Source: Clostridium rhizosphaerae (GTDB lineage Bacteria > Bacillota > Clostridia > Clostridiales > Clostridiaceae). From it: DNA of 64,000 nucleotides. How positions within the stretch are numbered: the first letter of the stretch is position 1; every line of letters begins with the position of its first letter. Location of the stretch: the NCBI RefSeq assembly GCF_016765585.1, contig NZ_JAESWC010000009.1, forward strand, positions 124,001 to 188,000, read 5' to 3'. The notes under the pieces are model-generated. The model ran no database searches. It was not told the DNA's origin and saw only the letters and a program-made list of their open reading frames with translations. Below, in pieces: positions 8,911-17,220 of this stretch. The position numbers and the translations under genes were made by a program.

Positions 8911-9392
8911 TTGTATTCTAATGAGAAGTAGATAATTTATATTTTATTTAGGGGATTATAGTATGCAATGCAAGATGTGTGAACAACAAAATAACATGGT
9001 CCAGAATTACATAATTTAGAACGTGATTTTAGAATTAAACACCTTGAAGAAATGTCGATAGTTGCAGAAGCTGGTTCTAATGTACTTAAGCTAGATAAAA
9101 TGAATTATGAGTTGATTGGAAATGAATGTCATCGTATTCATTGGCATGTATACCTAAGAATGAAGGGAGATACTCCTGTCATAAGCTCGATTTATCAACT
9201 TCCAAATAGCATATTGTTTGATGAATCCTCAAGACCAAGCGATGATGTAAGAAAAGATAATATAAATAGAATTAAGAATGAGATTGAAAGATTACTTGCA
9301 TTATAAGTATAATCTACAATTGAGTGATTTAGAATCCTACTTATTATGTTAAACAAAATTTAAGTTTTGGAATAGATTTAGCTCAAAGTGTG
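8911..9392 (+). pseudogene. duplicated, internally deleted HIT cassette
   Basis: A diverged copy of 4,746-5,336: the same leader, the same start MQCKMCEQQ (ATG at 8963), the same 3' untranslated sequence. About 103 bases are missing between two copies of AAAGAACAT seen at 4829-4837 and 4932-4940 of the intact gene, shifting the frame so the reading stops after about 18 codons. The C-terminal part stays open at 9,052-9,306, but its triad reads HRIHWHVYLR. Homology stops just before the position of site E. The rest of the gap to 9588 shows nothing I can name. Confidence 0.85.
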
Positions 9393-9588
9393 GGTTTATA
9401 ATAAACGGCACAGATATGGATGGGAATGTAAAGGTAGTAAATTTTATAATGGAAAGATAAATTCCAATTTATAAGGCTGGTGTAATTTAAATTTAGATAA
9501 ATAGAGCTATGGCTCAAATGCTTCTATATGATATATGCAAGCTATTATATAAGGTACCTAATTAAAAAACCAGAATGGGGTGGTTTAT

Positions 9589-10512
9589 TTGAAAATTGCA
9601 GCAGTTAATTTTGATGCAGTTTTTGCTGACATAGATAAAAACATAAAACAAGTTAGTAATTATGTAAAACAGGCATCAGACTTGGGAATTGAATTAATAC
9701 TGTTTCCTGAATTCTTTACGTCATCGATGGGACGAGCTGAAGCAATGCTGGATGTAGCGATTAAAAGTGGTCATGTTGAGAGGGCATTATTACAACTAGC
9801 TAGTCAATACCATATAATAATTGGCGGTTCATATATTTTGTTTGATGGAAAGGATTCGTATAATTTATTTCAATTAGTTTTCCCTGATGGTAGTATTTTC
9901 TCGCATAAAAAAGACATACCTACAATAGTAGAAAATTGCTATTACACATATGGTGATGAAAATAATATTTTAAAAACACCAATTGGAGATATTGGTGTTG
10001 CTTTATGTTGGGAAATGAACCGGTATGATTCATTGAAGAGGTTATCAGAGAAGGTTGATATTGTTCTGGCAGGTAGCTGCTGGGAGGATTTGCGAGAAGG
10101 TGCTCCACTGAGACAATATAATAGACAATTTGCACTGAAGACTCCCGTAACCTTTGCAAAAATATTGCATGTTCCTGTTATTCATTCGAATCATTGCGGT
10201 AAAGTTACTGCTGTGGATTTTTATGATGAAAAAAATCCATTTACATTTCAAATGGTGGGGGCTGCGCAGATTATAGATGAGAGTGGGAATGTTATTGCTA
10301 AACGATCATTTGATGAGGGCGAAGGAATGGTCATAGCAGAGATATCTTTGGGTGAAGGAAAAAGAAAGCCTGCTGATATAGACTTTAATAAATATTGGAT
10401 AGAGGATATGCAGGAGCCATATATTTATGCTTGGGAAAATTATAGTAGTATCTGTAAAGATTATTATAACAATGTGGCAAAACCATATTATCATGATAAG
10501 TATCATGTATGA
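9589..10512 (+). CDS. carbon-nitrogen hydrolase (nitrilase superfamily)
   Basis: A 307-residue amidase-like enzyme. The Glu-Lys-Cys triad is visible: Glu in LILFPEFFTSS (~residue 45), Lys in SHKKDIPT (~residue 108) and Cys in GVALCWEMNRYD (~residue 143). Family members cleave amides or nitriles; this substrate is unknown. A TTG at 9589 is taken as start because GGGGTGG lies 5 bases before it; a GTG at 9580 would overlap that site. It follows the broken HIT copy and may be the cassette gene originally next to the intron. Confidence 0.85.
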   Translation: MKIAAVNFDAVFADIDKNIKQVSNYVKQASDLGIELILFPEFFTSSMGRAEAMLDVAIKSGHVERALLQLASQYHIIIGGSYILFDGKDSYNLFQLVFPDGSIFSHKKDIPTIVENCYYTYGDENNILKTPIGDIGVALCWEMNRYDSLKRLSEKVDIVLAGSCWEDLREGAPLRQYNRQFALKTPVTFAKILHVPVIHSNHCGKVTAVDFYDEKNPFTFQMVGAAQIIDESGNVIAKRSFDEGEGMVIAEISLGEGKRKPADIDFNKYWIEDMQEPYIYAWENYSSICKDYYNNVAKPYYHDKYHV

Positions 10513-10634
10513 GTATAATATAGCTTTGCTAAGAGAATGGAAATAGCAATTATTTAAATTATTTTACTAATTCACAATAGCATAGTATTTTCATGTAGCT
10601 ATACATGTTTTATGAGGAAAGGATAGGAGATAAA

Positions 10635-11057
10635 ATGATTCAATCAGTTGTACATATTGCTTTAGTAGTTAAGGATTATGATGAGGCAATCGAGTTCTAT
10701 ACAAAAAAACTTAATTTTACTTTAATTGAAGATACATATCAGCAAGAACAAAACAAACGCTGGGTAGTAGTATCGCCACCGGGTTCAACTGGGACTACCA
10801 TATTACTTGCAAGGGCTTCAAAACCAGAACAGGTGCCTTTTATTGGAAATCAATCAGGAGGAAGAGTCTTTTTATTCCTCGGAACAGATGATTTTTGGAG
10901 AGATTATAATGATATGTTAGCAAAAGGAATTGAGTTTGTTAGAGAACCCAAGAAACAAGATTATGGAATAGTTGCAGTATTTAAAGATTTGTATGGAAAC
11001 TTATGGGATTTAGTTCAATTTGAAAAGAATCATCCAATGTCTCAACGTGTAAAATGA
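10635..11057 (+). CDS. VOC-family protein (glyoxalase-like)
   Basis: A 140-residue vicinal-oxygen-chelate protein with two beta-alpha-beta-beta-beta halves. Visible marks are VVHIALVVKDYDEAIEFYTKKL at the start (metal-site His ~7) and FKDLYGNLWDLVQ at the end (metal-site Glu position replaced by Asp or Gln). Such proteins range from glyoxalase to antibiotic-binding resistance proteins; the role here is not readable. AGGAGATAAA precedes the ATG at 10635. No attC-like site separates it from its neighbours. Confidence 0.88.
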   Translation: MIQSVVHIALVVKDYDEAIEFYTKKLNFTLIEDTYQQEQNKRWVVVSPPGSTGTTILLARASKPEQVPFIGNQSGGRVFLFLGTDDFWRDYNDMLAKGIEFVREPKKQDYGIVAVFKDLYGNLWDLVQFEKNHPMSQRVK

Positions 11058-11155
11058 GAATAACTTTTAATGTTTTTATTGAACAAATTTTTTATAGGGG
11101 TAAATGTAATAAGTAAATCTATTTAACTTAATAAGATTTAGATTTGAGGTGCTGT

Positions 11156-11629
11156 ATGGAAGTTTCTATCCTTAAAGGAAAAATAGATTATATAGATGAC
11201 TGTGAAGAAGCATTAGTAAAATCTGAACTAGGTTTAAGATATTTTTCAAAAGAAGGGAGTGCAAGAAAAGCGTTAGTAGAAGGTTTTGAAAAACAACAAA
11301 TATATATTGCTGTGGATTGTAATAATAATTGCTTGGGACTTATTTGGTATATTTTAGATGGGATATTTCATTCTTTTCCCTACCTTCATATTATTGCTGT
11401 AAAAGAGGAGAGCCGAAGCCATGGGATAGGGAAGAAATTGTTAAAGTTTTTTGAAGAAACTTGTTTTAAAGAATGCTCAAAGATCTTCTTAGTCGTTGCA
11501 GATTTTAATCCGGATGCTAAGAGGTTGTATGAAAAAATAGGATACACTGAGGTAGGAGCTGTACCTAGTTTATATAGAGAAGGGATAACTGAACATATAA
11601 TGATGAAATTAAGAGAGAAAAACAACTAA
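11156..11629 (+). CDS. GNAT-family N-acetyltransferase
   Basis: A 157-residue single-domain acetyltransferase. Motif A is seen as HIIAVKEESRSHGIGKKLL (~residues 79-98), motif B as NPDAKRLYEKIGYTEVG (~120-136). The ATG at 11156 follows GAGGTGCTGT; an upstream TTG has no ribosome site. Substrate unknown. It is one of at least seven acetyltransferase genes in the array. Confidence 0.9.
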   Translation: MEVSILKGKIDYIDDCEEALVKSELGLRYFSKEGSARKALVEGFEKQQIYIAVDCNNNCLGLIWYILDGIFHSFPYLHIIAVKEESRSHGIGKKLLKFFEETCFKECSKIFLVVADFNPDAKRLYEKIGYTEVGAVPSLYREGITEHIMMKLREKNN

Positions 11630-11708
11630 ATGGGATATAAGAAGATAGGAAAATAGAGTTGTTTCTCGATTTTTAAAATATCATTTTCAGTGAAAGAGGG
11701 GGATAAAT

Positions 11709-11879
11709 ATGGAGTTATCAGTTTTAATAGGTCAATTTCCAATAAAGCATGATATAAAAGAAAACCTAAAGAATATACTTTTTATTTTAGGAAAATCAGA
11801 AAAAGATGATCTAGTTGTATTACCTGAAGGGGCCTTATCAGGTTATTCAGATGATATTTCTCAATGTAGGATGATGTAA
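11709..11879 (+). pseudogene. truncated carbon-nitrogen hydrolase
   Basis: An ATG after GAGGGGGATAAAT opens a 56-residue reading that matches only the N-terminal strand-helix-strand of nitrilase-superfamily enzymes, including the catalytic Glu region LVVLPEGALSGYSDD. It then stops after CRMM. The remaining ~200 residues with Lys and Cys are absent. An attC-like site follows 32 bases later. It looks like a cassette that lost most of its gene while keeping its site; a real short protein is less likely. Confidence 0.75.
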
Positions 11880-11910
11880 TCAAATTAGTTGAGGGAAAGT
11901 GAGATGCAAG

Positions 11911-11952
11911 ATAACAAAATGCCCAAGCCAGTTTTGCATGAGAACGTTATTA
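11911..11952 (+). repeat. short attC-like inverted repeat, site I
   Basis: A compact copy: left end ATAACaaaATGC pairs with right end GCATgagaaCGTTAT, leaving a loop of about 14 bases (CCAAGCCAGTTTT). The size and layout are those of short integron attC sites. It is followed by the flank GAAATTTAATAGGTCTATGA shared with sites A and 3,522. Confidence 0.55.
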
Positions 11953-12083
11953 GAAATTTAATAGGTCTATGAAAATTTATATTTACACATTCAATAATTC
12001 TGTTTCAAGTATTACAGGAAATGAGGTACAATTGTACTTTTGTAAATAATTATATTATTAATTATGCTAATGGGGGGCAGCAT

Positions 12084-12605
12084 ATGGATATTAAAACAAA
12101 AAAAATAGTATTAATAGCATCTGTGATTCTGTTTGGGTTAGTTGTTATTTCATTTTTTTATACTATTAAAAACAACAGTGCTTTCGAGACTAGGACAGGT
12201 TCATTATTTTATAAAATAGGTGTTGTTAATGAAGGCAACACAGAAGTTTTTAAATGGGATATAGGTATTACTAAAAATAATGCTAAAAGTGGTATCATCG
12301 AAAATGAGTCCAATGAAAAGTTCTTAGTGAACTTTAGAAATACTGTTAATGGGTTAACCCAAAAAAGATTTGAAGTGTTTTTAGACATAGCATATTTAAT
12401 ATTTATTATTGTTATTTATGTGTCTGTACAAAAGGATAGTAAAATATCTAAAAATAAGAGTAATAAAAAGTCGTTTAATATAATTATGTTGCTATTAATT
12501 ATTTTTTTCGTTTATAAGATTGGCCTCTCGTTTGTTGAATTAAGCAGATTGCATAAAGAAGTAAATTTCTACTTTAAAATAATTTCATATATGAGAGTTA
12601 TCTAA
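12084..12605 (+). CDS. hypothetical membrane protein
   Basis: Not recognised. The 173-residue product has a membrane segment near the N-terminus (residues 9-27), a polar region of ~80 residues, then two hydrophobic segments (about residues 99-118 and 132-152) separated by a Lys/Ser-rich loop. The ATG at 12084 follows GGGGGGCAGCAT; the longer in-frame reading upstream has no ribosome site. It stands 133 bases after site I, the usual array spacing. Confidence 0.65.
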   Translation: MDIKTKKIVLIASVILFGLVVISFFYTIKNNSAFETRTGSLFYKIGVVNEGNTEVFKWDIGITKNNAKSGIIENESNEKFLVNFRNTVNGLTQKRFEVFLDIAYLIFIIVIYVSVQKDSKISKNKSNKKSFNIIMLLLIIFFVYKIGLSFVELSRLHKEVNFYFKIISYMRVI

Positions 12606-12659
12606 GCTTGAAGTGGTGAAGTAAATAATATTTATATATTTAGTCAGGGGGATTAAAAT

Positions 12660-13037
12660 ATGAAAATAAGTTCACAAGTATATGTTACTGGAAGCATTGA
12701 GGCAGTTGAAATGTATTGCAAGGCATTCGGAGCGGAAATAAGTTTTCAAATAAAAACAGCAGAAAATACTTACGCGCACTGTGAGTTGTCGGTGAATGGC
12801 CAACTGTTTTTAGCAGTCAGTGAAGCTCCGTTTGACTGTGATCATAATAAAGAACATGTGTGGCAAAACATGGCGTTTAATGTATATGATATGGGAACTG
12901 AGGACGCTGTTCGCAATGCATATGATGTACTACGTGAAGGAGGAACAGTGATTGATGCTTTAGGACCGTGCCCCTGGAATTCCTTTTGTGCCAATGTAAT
13001 AGATAAATTCGGTGTATTTTGGTGGATAGCCATATAG
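12660..13037 (+). CDS. PhnB-like VOC protein
   Basis: A 125-residue glyoxalase-fold protein of the PhnB/YjdN type: SIEAVEMYCKAFGAEI near residues 12-27, and an ending FGVFWWIAI where PhnB-like proteins have the conserved FGVxWxI. The central DALGPCPWN is also typical. The role is unknown. CAGGGGGATTAAAAT precedes the ATG; it is 25 bases before the next gene and may be cotranscribed with it. Confidence 0.88.
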   Translation: MKISSQVYVTGSIEAVEMYCKAFGAEISFQIKTAENTYAHCELSVNGQLFLAVSEAPFDCDHNKEHVWQNMAFNVYDMGTEDAVRNAYDVLREGGTVIDALGPCPWNSFCANVIDKFGVFWWIAI

Positions 13038-13062
13038 TCAGTATTTATGGGGGAGAATTAAT

Positions 13063-14736
13063 ATGGAAAAGGTAACCTTAGATAATATAGAAAGATATAT
13101 TATATTGAAAAATGAGCTTGCATTTGAAGATCCATATGTATTAAGAATAACCAAAAATGAATTCTTAGAAAAACATATAGAAAAATTAGAATCGGGATGT
13201 ATGGATATATTTATCTTATCCAACAACAAAGAAGATATTGGCTTTATCGAACTTTCCAAAGATGTTGATACTGCAACAATCGAAGATATCTATGTTAGAA
13301 AACAATATAGTAATTGTAATACATATAAAAGCATGTTAGAGTTTGCAGATAAATATTATTGTGACACTAATATTAGTGGAGTGAAATTTATTACGGTAAA
13401 TCATAAACCTGATTTAATAGAAGCTTTAAAAGATGTGGATTATGAGATGGAAAAAGAGCATATTCAGATGGAAAAAACAATTTCTAAATTACCTAAGAGA
13501 AACTTAACAATAGGTTATAGAACATTTTATGAAATAGGTGATGAGAAATGGATTTATAATTTCATGAAAGAATGTATGAAGGATAGCTTTTTTAATTATC
13601 ATGCAGAAGAAGTTCATGAATTGACTCATATAAATAGCGATTTAGTATTTGTCTTTTATGAAAAAGACCAACCAATAGGATTTATGATTTCTTATATAAA
13701 TGAAAAAAAAAATAAACAAGAAAATAAAAATGTTGTATATATTGAAGAGATTGCGATTTTAAGGGAATTTAGGAATAAAGGCTATGGCTTCAAGGTTATA
13801 GAGTTTGTTCTAGATAAGAATAATGGCATGGATATAGCAAGACTTCATGTATATAGGCATAATGAAATAGCATATAAAGTGTATAAAAAATTAGGCTTTA
13901 ATGAAATAAAGAGCATAGGGTATTGGGTTAAAGATGTGAAAGATAATGTTATGGGAACTACCATATGTGAATTTAATAATAATATAAATGTTTATTATAC
14001 AAGTCAAAGGAAACTCTTGCCGGCAGCATACAGAGAGAAAGTAAAAAGGCATTGGGAGGCCTTGTTGAGCAATGGTAAAAGTTTTTTTAACGGAGATGTA
14101 TTTACAATAAATAAAATAGAGGCCAGTGAAAATATAGTGAATATTTTTGTTGGCTTAACTGACTATGCACATTTCTTATATAGCATAAATAAAAGTACTC
14201 ATGAGGATTATGACTGTAGAGTTATTCATACTTCAGTTTTAATTGTAACAAGTGATAATAAATTTGCTATCGGTGAAATGAATGAGGGGACAGCATTTCC
14301 GTACAAGCTTCAGTTTATTGGGGGAGGCATAGATAAGAATGATATTAAAGGAGAAATTTTGGATTTAGAACATAATATAAAAAAAGAGATTCGGGAAGAG
14401 TTGGGCATTGATTCAGAGGACAAAACTATAGTAAGAAACTTACAACCTTGCTTTTTAAAAAGCGGAGGAGCAGACAATTTTCTTTCAGCGATATTTAAAA
14501 TGGAATTATTGATTGATGAAAATAGTCTTAGATTCTTGTTGAAAAAGCATAATGAAACTCTAGAATTGACAAATAAAATGCAAGAAATAAGATCGCTAAT
14601 CTTTATTGATGCTTCAAAAGAAGCTGTGAGGGAATTTGCAGCTAAAGATAAAAGAAAGAAGGATGGAAATCTTGTGGCTACGTTAGAAGCTGCAGTTGGA
14701 ATAAGGTCAGTTTCGGTTTTTAATAAATGTATTTAA
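13063..14736 (+). CDS. GNAT-GNAT-NUDIX fusion protein
   Basis: A 557-residue multidomain enzyme. Residues ~1-140 form a degenerate GNAT-like domain (TIEDIYVRKQY). Residues ~150-310 form a complete GNAT with EEIAILREFRNKGYGFKVI and ending VYKKLGFNE. Residues ~380-550 form a NUDIX domain with a box spread as GGGIDKND then KKEIREELGID. The NUDIX box has a longer insertion than usual, so activity is uncertain. Joining an acetyltransferase to a nucleotide hydrolase in one chain suggests a shared substrate or CoA-related chemistry; that is inference. GGGGGAGAATTAAT precedes the ATG. Confidence 0.85.
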   Translation: MEKVTLDNIERYIILKNELAFEDPYVLRITKNEFLEKHIEKLESGCMDIFILSNNKEDIGFIELSKDVDTATIEDIYVRKQYSNCNTYKSMLEFADKYYCDTNISGVKFITVNHKPDLIEALKDVDYEMEKEHIQMEKTISKLPKRNLTIGYRTFYEIGDEKWIYNFMKECMKDSFFNYHAEEVHELTHINSDLVFVFYEKDQPIGFMISYINEKKNKQENKNVVYIEEIAILREFRNKGYGFKVIEFVLDKNNGMDIARLHVYRHNEIAYKVYKKLGFNEIKSIGYWVKDVKDNVMGTTICEFNNNINVYYTSQRKLLPAAYREKVKRHWEALLSNGKSFFNGDVFTINKIEASENIVNIFVGLTDYAHFLYSINKSTHEDYDCRVIHTSVLIVTSDNKFAIGEMNEGTAFPYKLQFIGGGIDKNDIKGEILDLEHNIKKEIREELGIDSEDKTIVRNLQPCFLKSGGADNFLSAIFKMELLIDENSLRFLLKKHNETLELTNKMQEIRSLIFIDASKEAVREFAAKDKRKKDGNLVATLEAAVGIRSVSVFNKCI

Positions 14737-14767
14737 TTGTGTTGTTATAGGTAAATAGTAGATATAA

Positions 14768-14822
14768 AACGTTAGCTAACACAAAAATCCGTTCAAATCG
14801 TACATGATTGTAAGCTGAACAC
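14768..14822 (+). repeat. attC-like junction, site J
   Basis: AAACGTTAG at 14767-14775 looks like a right end fused directly to a left end CTAACACAAAAATCC (14776-14790), giving the palindrome GTTAGCTAAC. GTTCA/TGAAC pair across 14791-14820. It reads like two abutting half-sites with no gene between, 100 bases before the next start. Confidence 0.4.
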
Positions 14823-14877
14823 CAAATTAATAAAGTCACTAAATAATTTTTATATCATTATTCTAGGAGGAAGTTAT

Positions 14878-15369
14878 ATGGCAGATAACTTTAAAGTTAT
14901 AAAAGGTGAAGCTGAAGAAGCGATTAAGATAATGAAGGAAGTTGCAGCTTGGGGGCGTTCTGTTGGATTTAAAGTTTGGAAAGACGAAGTTCTTACTAAG
15001 GATAAACTATTGAAATATGCTAATGAAGATGATTTCTGTATAGGACAAGTATCTGGTGACGATGCCTGCTGCATGATACTACAGTGGGAAGACACATTAT
15101 TTTGGCCAAACGCTAAAAAGGATGAGGCTGGTTATGTCCATAAGCTTTGTGTTAGAAGAGATTATGCAAGTCAAGGCTTACCAGCTAAAATGGTGGAGTT
15201 CGCCATAGAAGAATGTAAAAGAAGAAATATTAGTTATCTTAGGTTAGATACAGGATGGACAAATACAAAATTATGTAACCTATATAAAAGTTTAGGCTTT
15301 GAGTTAGTTGATAGGTTCGTATTAGATGATGGAGGAGCATTTGCTCTATTTGAAAAGAAAGTTGAATAA
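14878..15369 (+). CDS. GNAT-family N-acetyltransferase
   Basis: A 163-residue acetyltransferase with motif A VHKLCVRRDYASQGLPAKM (~residues 82-100) and a C-terminal CNLYKSLGFELVD. The pyrophosphate loop reads ASQGLP rather than the usual Q/RxxGxG/A, a modest deviation. TAGGAGGAAGTTAT sets the start. It lies between site J and an alpha/beta hydrolase 54 bases downstream. Confidence 0.88.
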   Translation: MADNFKVIKGEAEEAIKIMKEVAAWGRSVGFKVWKDEVLTKDKLLKYANEDDFCIGQVSGDDACCMILQWEDTLFWPNAKKDEAGYVHKLCVRRDYASQGLPAKMVEFAIEECKRRNISYLRLDTGWTNTKLCNLYKSLGFELVDRFVLDDGGAFALFEKKVE

Positions 15370-15423
15370 TCAAAACTTTGTCTTATAGAATTTATATGAA
15401 AAATATTTTTTAGAGGGGTTTAT

Positions 15424-16404
15424 ATGTTAATTAGTCCTGGGAAAAGTAAAACTATTAAATGTATAAACATAATTGAAAAGATACAACTTGGCGGAGTTAC
15501 TCAATGGATCTCAATAAGGGGAAGAGACATTTCCAAACCGATAATGCTTTTCTTACACGGAGGACCAGGTGCTTCACGAAGATACTATAATTGCCAGTTG
15601 GAAAAAATATTTATTATAGTAAACTGGGATCAGCGAGGATCAGGGAATTCATTTTCAGAGGAAGTTTCTAAGGAATCAATTAATGTGGAACAACTTATAG
15701 CTGACACAAATGACTTGGTAGAATTTCTAAAGAAGAAATTTAATAGGAAAAAAATATTTTTAGTTGGGCATTCGTGGGGGTCTTTTCTAGGAATTAATAC
15801 AGCATATAGGTATCCAAATAATTTTTATGCTTATGTAGGAATTGGACAAGTAGTGAACGGTAAGATGAATGAGCGAATTTCTTATAATTATACTTTAGAT
15901 ATGGCTAGAAAATATAATAATATTAAAGCAATCGAAGAGTTAACAACAATTTCAAGAATTGAAGAGGGGCTATATTGCAATGGAAGAACTGGAATACATA
16001 AAGAAAGAGAGTGGCTTTATGAATTAGGAGAGTGCAAAAGTAAAAAGATGAGCTTTTTTAGATGGCTAAACAGCGTTAGGACAAAGAAAATTTTTTCTTT
16101 AGACAAAGTGCAGTATAAAAAGGGACTTAATTTTACCGCAGAAAATCTTTGGGGATGGAGCGATAATGTTGATTTGTTTAGTCAAATTCCGCAGATAAAT
16201 GTGCCAACCTTTATTTTAACTGGTAGATATGACTATGTTTCAACATTTGAATTGGCAAGTAAATATTATAATCAACTGAAAGCACCAATCAAAGAATTAA
16301 TTTGGTTTGAGTGGTCTTCACATGCACCACATATTGAGGAACCAGTAAAGTTCTATAAGATTATGAATAGGGTGCTTAATGTCTGTTTTAATAAATCAAT
16401 TTAG
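15424..16404 (+). CDS. alpha/beta hydrolase, proline-iminopeptidase-like
   Basis: A 326-residue S33-type hydrolase. HGGPGASRRY (~residue 44) forms the oxyanion-hole loop, WDQRGSGNS is conserved in proline iminopeptidases, GHSWGS (~residue 117) holds the nucleophilic Ser, GRYDYV (~residue 264) the Asp and SSHAPH (~residue 299) the His. It could be an aminopeptidase or a small ester/lactone hydrolase. No signal peptide, so cytoplasmic. Followed by site K. Confidence 0.88.
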   Translation: MLISPGKSKTIKCINIIEKIQLGGVTQWISIRGRDISKPIMLFLHGGPGASRRYYNCQLEKIFIIVNWDQRGSGNSFSEEVSKESINVEQLIADTNDLVEFLKKKFNRKKIFLVGHSWGSFLGINTAYRYPNNFYAYVGIGQVVNGKMNERISYNYTLDMARKYNNIKAIEELTTISRIEEGLYCNGRTGIHKEREWLYELGECKSKKMSFFRWLNSVRTKKIFSLDKVQYKKGLNFTAENLWGWSDNVDLFSQIPQINVPTFILTGRYDYVSTFELASKYYNQLKAPIKELIWFEWSSHAPHIEEPVKFYKIMNRVLNVCFNKSI

Positions 16405-16542
16405 TTATCAATTTTTCAATGAATATGTTGAACTATAGCATATTCCATCATCTAACAATGTACTCAGTTCGCTTTATATAATAAAACTAATTCTAAGATA
16501 ATTTGAATGAGAGATATTCAAAGTATAGTGACTAAAACTGTG

Positions 16543-16632
16543 TATAACAAAGTGTTACTGTCCGGCTTGTCTGGTGGACTTTTATTATATAGTGTTATGT
16601 AATATTATGGTTTATAATCAATATAAAGGTTG
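16543..16632 (+). repeat. attC-like left half, site K
   Basis: TATAACAAAGTGTTACTGTC and the following ~70 bases are a diverged copy of 2,811-2,896 in site C. The match stops at AAAGGTT; the right half (CCAAGGC to CGTTAG) is missing and the GrpB gene leader follows at once. This looks like a recombined or truncated site. Confidence 0.5.
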
Positions 16633-16653
16633 AAAACAGAATGGGGCGAATAT

Positions 16654-17166
16654 ATGAAAACAAAAAAAGTAACTGTTATTCCATATGATTATAAATGGAA
16701 TGAAGAGTTTCAGAAAATCAAATTAGATTTAGAAAAGACTCTTGAAGATAGCATTATTGCAATTGAGCATGTAGGAAGTACTTCAGTAGAGGGGCTGTCT
16801 GCTAAACCGATTATAGACATAGATATAATTATTAAGAGCTATGATAATTTTCAAGATGTTAAATCTCGTTTAGAAAGTTTAGGATACTATCATGAAGGAG
16901 ATTTAGGCATAAGTGGAAGAGAAGCCTTTGGATATGTTGAAAAAGAAGAGCTTATGACTCATCATCTATATGTTTGCCCACAGGATTCTGTTGAACTAAA
17001 GAGGCACATTACATTTAGAGATTATTTAAGAACACATAAGGAAGATAGGGATAAATATAGTGAAATTAAATTGTATGCCGCAAAGAAGTATCCAACAGAC
17101 ATCGATAGTTATATAGAGACTAAAAGTCCTTACATAAGTGAAATTTATAAAAAAATTGGATTATGA
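16654..17166 (+). CDS. GrpB-family protein (UPF0157)
   Basis: A 170-residue GrpB-like protein with the nucleotidyltransferase fold. The N-terminal VIPYDYKWNEEF, the central IEHVGSTSVEGLSAKPIIDI with conserved aspartates, and the C-terminal FRDYLRTH followed by a helix are all typical. The family is sometimes linked to CoaE in fusions, but its reaction is not established. The ATG at 16654 follows GGGGCGAATAT. Its leader starts exactly where site K is truncated. Confidence 0.92.
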   Translation: MKTKKVTVIPYDYKWNEEFQKIKLDLEKTLEDSIIAIEHVGSTSVEGLSAKPIIDIDIIIKSYDNFQDVKSRLESLGYYHEGDLGISGREAFGYVEKEELMTHHLYVCPQDSVELKRHITFRDYLRTHKEDRDKYSEIKLYAAKKYPTDIDSYIETKSPYISEIYKKIGL

Positions 17167-17220
17167 CAATTATACAATAACCTTTCAGTTACTTAAGCTT
17201 AGTATTAGGGGGATTTACCT

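Noticed and set aside
9052-9306. An independent short HIT-like gene
   Set aside because: It is only the C-terminal part of the duplicated HIT copy; the true start is out of frame because of the 103-base deletion.
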